A stretch of 64,000 bases of DNA from M3007 sp046329435 (lineage in GTDB: Bacteria > Bacteroidota > Bacteroidia > Chitinophagales > Saprospiraceae): contig JAXLUR010000003.1 of assembly GCA_046329435.1 (NCBI GenBank), positions 1 to 64,000 of the forward strand. Direction: 5' to 3'. The notes under the pieces are model-generated. The model was not told the DNA's origin. It did no database searches and worked only from the letters and a program-made list of their open reading frames with translations. Below, in pieces: positions 62,501 through 64,000 of the stretch. A program made the position numbers and the translations under genes. Positions within the stretch are counted from its first letter, which is position 1. Each line of letters starts with the position of its first letter.

Positions 62501-62711
62501 GCTGGTTGTAATACCCCTGGCTGTTGTCGCTCCATTGCGCATCGCCGGTCAGGATGTAACCGCCGTCGGCAGTCGGCCGCACGGTCATGCCCGACGAGTT
62601 GTCAACGCCTGCAGGAGTGGGAAAAATTACTTTCTGGTTTTGGGAAAAGGCAGAAGTGCCTGCACACAGCAGCACGAGCAGCCAGACGAGAAACAGGATT
62701 TTCTTTTTCAT
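59583..62711 (-). CDS. Large T9SS type A sorting-domain protein
   Basis: A 1042-residue secreted protein with signal peptide MKKKILFLVWLLVLLCAGTSA. The N-terminal half consists of propeller-like repeats (ADGGYILTG, PDGSFLAGG). Two to three carboxypeptidase-regulatory-like modules follow (ISGRVARDNDESCTVDAAEPAVG, ISGTLTLDENDNCTAESGEPPLS). Then come CARDB/DUF11-like segments (VVTNRAAIYFDFNEPIITNT) and a C-terminal T9SS sorting domain (VRIYPNPFADFTTLEL...FELFDMGGRTLKN). The start is ATG 62711. It is convergent with the channel gene. Function is unknown; the architecture suits an extracellular structural or binding protein. Confidence 0.85.
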   Translation of the reverse strand: MKKKILFLVWLLVLLCAGTSAFSQNQKVIFPTPAGVDNSSGMTVRPTADGGYILTGDAQWSDNSQGYYNQPRVVKVDAALQAEWDNHYLQNALPWASISSISAGFEHPDGTFSVAVQDDSSFVDLLRIGADGALLQMLELPQFTSGLQVFDLMPDGNLLGVRSFNDGSWKTGIVHIDASGAVVYSKAVSNGFSFDVLLLQNDDLLFRSYNYQTQKYTLTRTDKLGNQLWQSAPTPGLSGLMTALPDGGFGITGGTSAAFTVRLFNTQGSQTGTTTPIAIQGSVQSLAAYPDGSFLAGGTAVTNRAFLLRFAADGSTNWLAVSPEDNQPPQYAVNGLPTTDGWAIGVSDGSYYVNNANHFGLFRVQDNTGLIVNTISGRVARDNDESCTVDAAEPAVGQTLVKAQNQAGETWSSFCDNNGNYQILVPDGDYTLGVHCNYPFFFLCPDAPVAASFAPGVSGSATVDLPIESQELVHHISGTLTLDENDNCTAESGEPPLSAWYISLVVNNSQFIPLSTDNNGHYSVFVPNGDYQVQAYPFNLNFGICGSNVANITFNSTTPESAVADFTAFPKLECAQMHAAVYMSAIRPCTTATVHAAYSNYGTIPAEDATFKVTLDPSMTYSGASLTPSLVDGQDIWFNLGDVPPSFSWDYHNINIYVTTDCDLPLGNQVCVSTQVTPNTYCGPAWDGAVTAVEGECQGDSAFFIIRNIGNAPNSQMLDFVIVEDQIVLKSGQFQLPPGGIQVEGVLPMGTDTAVTIIADQEPGFPGDPQVTFSLANCVSGSTLPGGYGGNPGPFSAQACATVSGPFDPNNKQAFPIGSGPEHVVQPGTPLLYVIRFQNTGTDTAFQVVLRDTLSAYLDPSTIKVEDASHPFEMFLLGDLLQFRFDNIQLPDSSTNMDASQGYISFLIYPRPDLSLGTVVTNRAAIYFDFNEPIITNTVSRKYDQLYSLSTDAPASGAWLPVRIYPNPFADFTTLELPDTAPSGTYSFELFDMGGRTLKNLSFNSSSLLIQREDIPAGIMGWRLVREGQIVASGKLSVVGNE

Positions 62712-62907
62712 GGTAAAATGTAATTGGTACGAGGCAAAAGTCAGGGCAGCACAGCAGGTGTTAAAAATCAAAAATTCAAGTTTATCAAGCTGTTTTTTGC
62801 TTATTTTTGTAAATTATTCTTGATAATCAATTATTTAAAATAATAGTTATCGTAAAAAAATTATTTAGACAGCCCGATTCGCCTGTAAAAATGCAATTCC
62901 TTCGCCA

Positions 62908-64000
62908 TGACAGACTCCGCACTTTTTGAAGCGCTGGCCGCCCTGACGGCCTGGGAATTGCAAAACCTGCGAAAACGCCTTCAATCGCCGGCCTTCAACC
63001 AAAGGGAAGAACCGCTCCTCCTGTTCGACTACTGTCTCGCTTGTTTGCGCAATGGCACTGCCCCTTCTCAGGAGGCGGCCATGGCAGCCATTTGGGGCAA
63101 AAAAGGCGCCCTTGAAAAACTGCGCCACGAAATGAGCGCCCTGCTCGACCTCGTCCGAGAGCTGCTGATCGAGCAGGAATTCGCTGCCGATGCCGGGCAA
63201 CGCGAACTCTACTGGCTGCGCGCCGCCCGCAAACGCGGACTTGAGAAAAACCTGCAGCGTGCCTTTCGCGATGCCGGCAAAGCGCTCGACCGCATCGGCC
63301 AGGCCGACCTGCGGCGCTATTTTTTCGACTTTCAACTCGCGCTCGAACAATACGAATGGGCCATCCAGTCGCAGCGCGCCCAAGTGTTCCCGGCCGAAAC
63401 GCTCACCGCCTCGCTCAACAACTGGTATGCCGGCCAGTTGACTCAGCTGGCCTGCATGGCCGAGGCTCAGGGCGCCGTGCGCCGGCAGGAGCGTTTTGCG
63501 CCGGAATGGATGGCCCTTCTGCTCGAGCAAATTCCGGGCAGGCCGCACGAAAACACCCCTGTCGTGGCCTTGTACCACCTGGGCCACCGCATGCTGACGC
63601 ATCCGGAGGAAGCCGATTTGCCCGATCAGTTTCGCCAAAGCCTGGCGGAAGTATTGCCAGGTTTGCCCCGCGAGGCGGCCAAAGGCTTGCTGTTGCTCGC
63701 CATCAACCACAACATCCGGCGGATCAACCAGGGACACAGGGAGGCCGTAAGAAGCGTGCTGGGGTTTTACCTGCTGGGCCTCGAACAAAAACTGTTGCAG
63801 GACGAACGGGGCATCCTGTCCAGATTTACCTACAACAACGTACTCATGACCTTTGTCGCCATCGGCGAATGGGAGCAGGCCGCCGCTTTTCTCGAAGATT
63901 ATCGCTCCCAGCTGCCGCCCGACGAACGCGACAACCTCTACCGCTACAACCTGGCCATCTACCGCTTCCGGCGCGGCGACTACGACGGCGCCCTCGAACT
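62908..64000 (+). CDS. Helical-repeat protein of unknown function (5' part, cut by the window end)
   Basis: An open frame begins at ATG 62908 (MTDSALFEALAALTAWELQN) and continues uninterrupted to the window end, giving 364 residues with no stop. The residues are alpha-helical and rich in Leu, Arg, Gln and Ala, in antiparallel helix pairs resembling tetratricopeptide-like repeats (AAAFLEDYRSQLPPDERDNLYRYNLAIYRFRRGDYDGALE). No catalytic motif or signal peptide is seen. It is divergent from the T9SS gene at 62711. TATTTTTG at 62802-62809 could be its -7 box. I do not recognise a named family. Confidence 0.75.

Overview
The window comes from a GC-rich member of the Bacteroidota, most plausibly a Saprospiria/Lewinella-like bacterium. 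Three kinds of evidence point there. Several secreted proteins end in type IX secretion (T9SS) sorting or gliding-motility-associated C-terminal domains. Promoter-like TAnnTTTG boxes occur where Bacteroidota sigma factors would need them. Genes generally start without Shine-Dalgarno sequences. I see no rRNA, tRNA, CRISPR array or complete insertion sequence.

Layout. 1-3.0 kb: a copper cassette (Cu+-exporting P-type ATPase, a small HMA protein, an HMA lipoprotein). 3.0-22.0 kb: a large exporter locus on the minus strand (membrane-fusion adaptor, two MacB/LolD-type ATPases, five paralogous FtsX/MacB-type permeases, then a small lipoprotein), divergent from an NtrC-type response regulator and its histidine kinase. 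Both the adaptor gene and the lipoprotein gene are preceded by sigma-54-like -24/-12 elements. Each promoter has a pair of palindromic boxes (TGTnCG-N4-CGnACA) about 86 bp further upstream, so the two-component system probably controls both ends of the locus.

22-31 kb: a DUF1990/YndJ-like fusion, membrane lipid enzymes (CdsA-like, CDP-alcohol phosphatidyltransferase, a divergent phytol/dolichol-kinase-like protein), an ECF sigma factor, an AT-richer T9SS protein, an anti-sigma-like inner-membrane/beta-barrel fusion and a lipoprotein. 31-45 kb: apaG, a 2154-residue repetitive T9SS adhesin, a membrane patatin-like protein, a UbiA-like prenyltransferase, and a metalloprotease/TolB-propeller/beta-barrel fusion.

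45-52.7 kb: dnaE interrupted by a 418-residue LAGLIDADG intein, then a decayed PLD-like gene, a structured intergenic segment, a CdiA-C-type nuclease-like gene broken by a -1 frame change at an A AAA AAC heptamer, and rlmD. 52.8-64 kb: a T9SS CotH-family protein, an SPFH protein with a small ribbon-helix-helix-like protein, an RluA-type pseudouridine synthase, an FAD amine oxidase, a pentameric ligand-gated ion channel homologue, another large T9SS protein, and the 5' part of a helical-repeat protein running off the end.

The most notable observations are the matched sigma-54/UAS modules bracketing the exporter locus, the DnaE intein, the frameshifted toxin-like gene and the bacterial Cys-loop-receptor homologue. 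All family assignments are by reading motifs; no database search was run.
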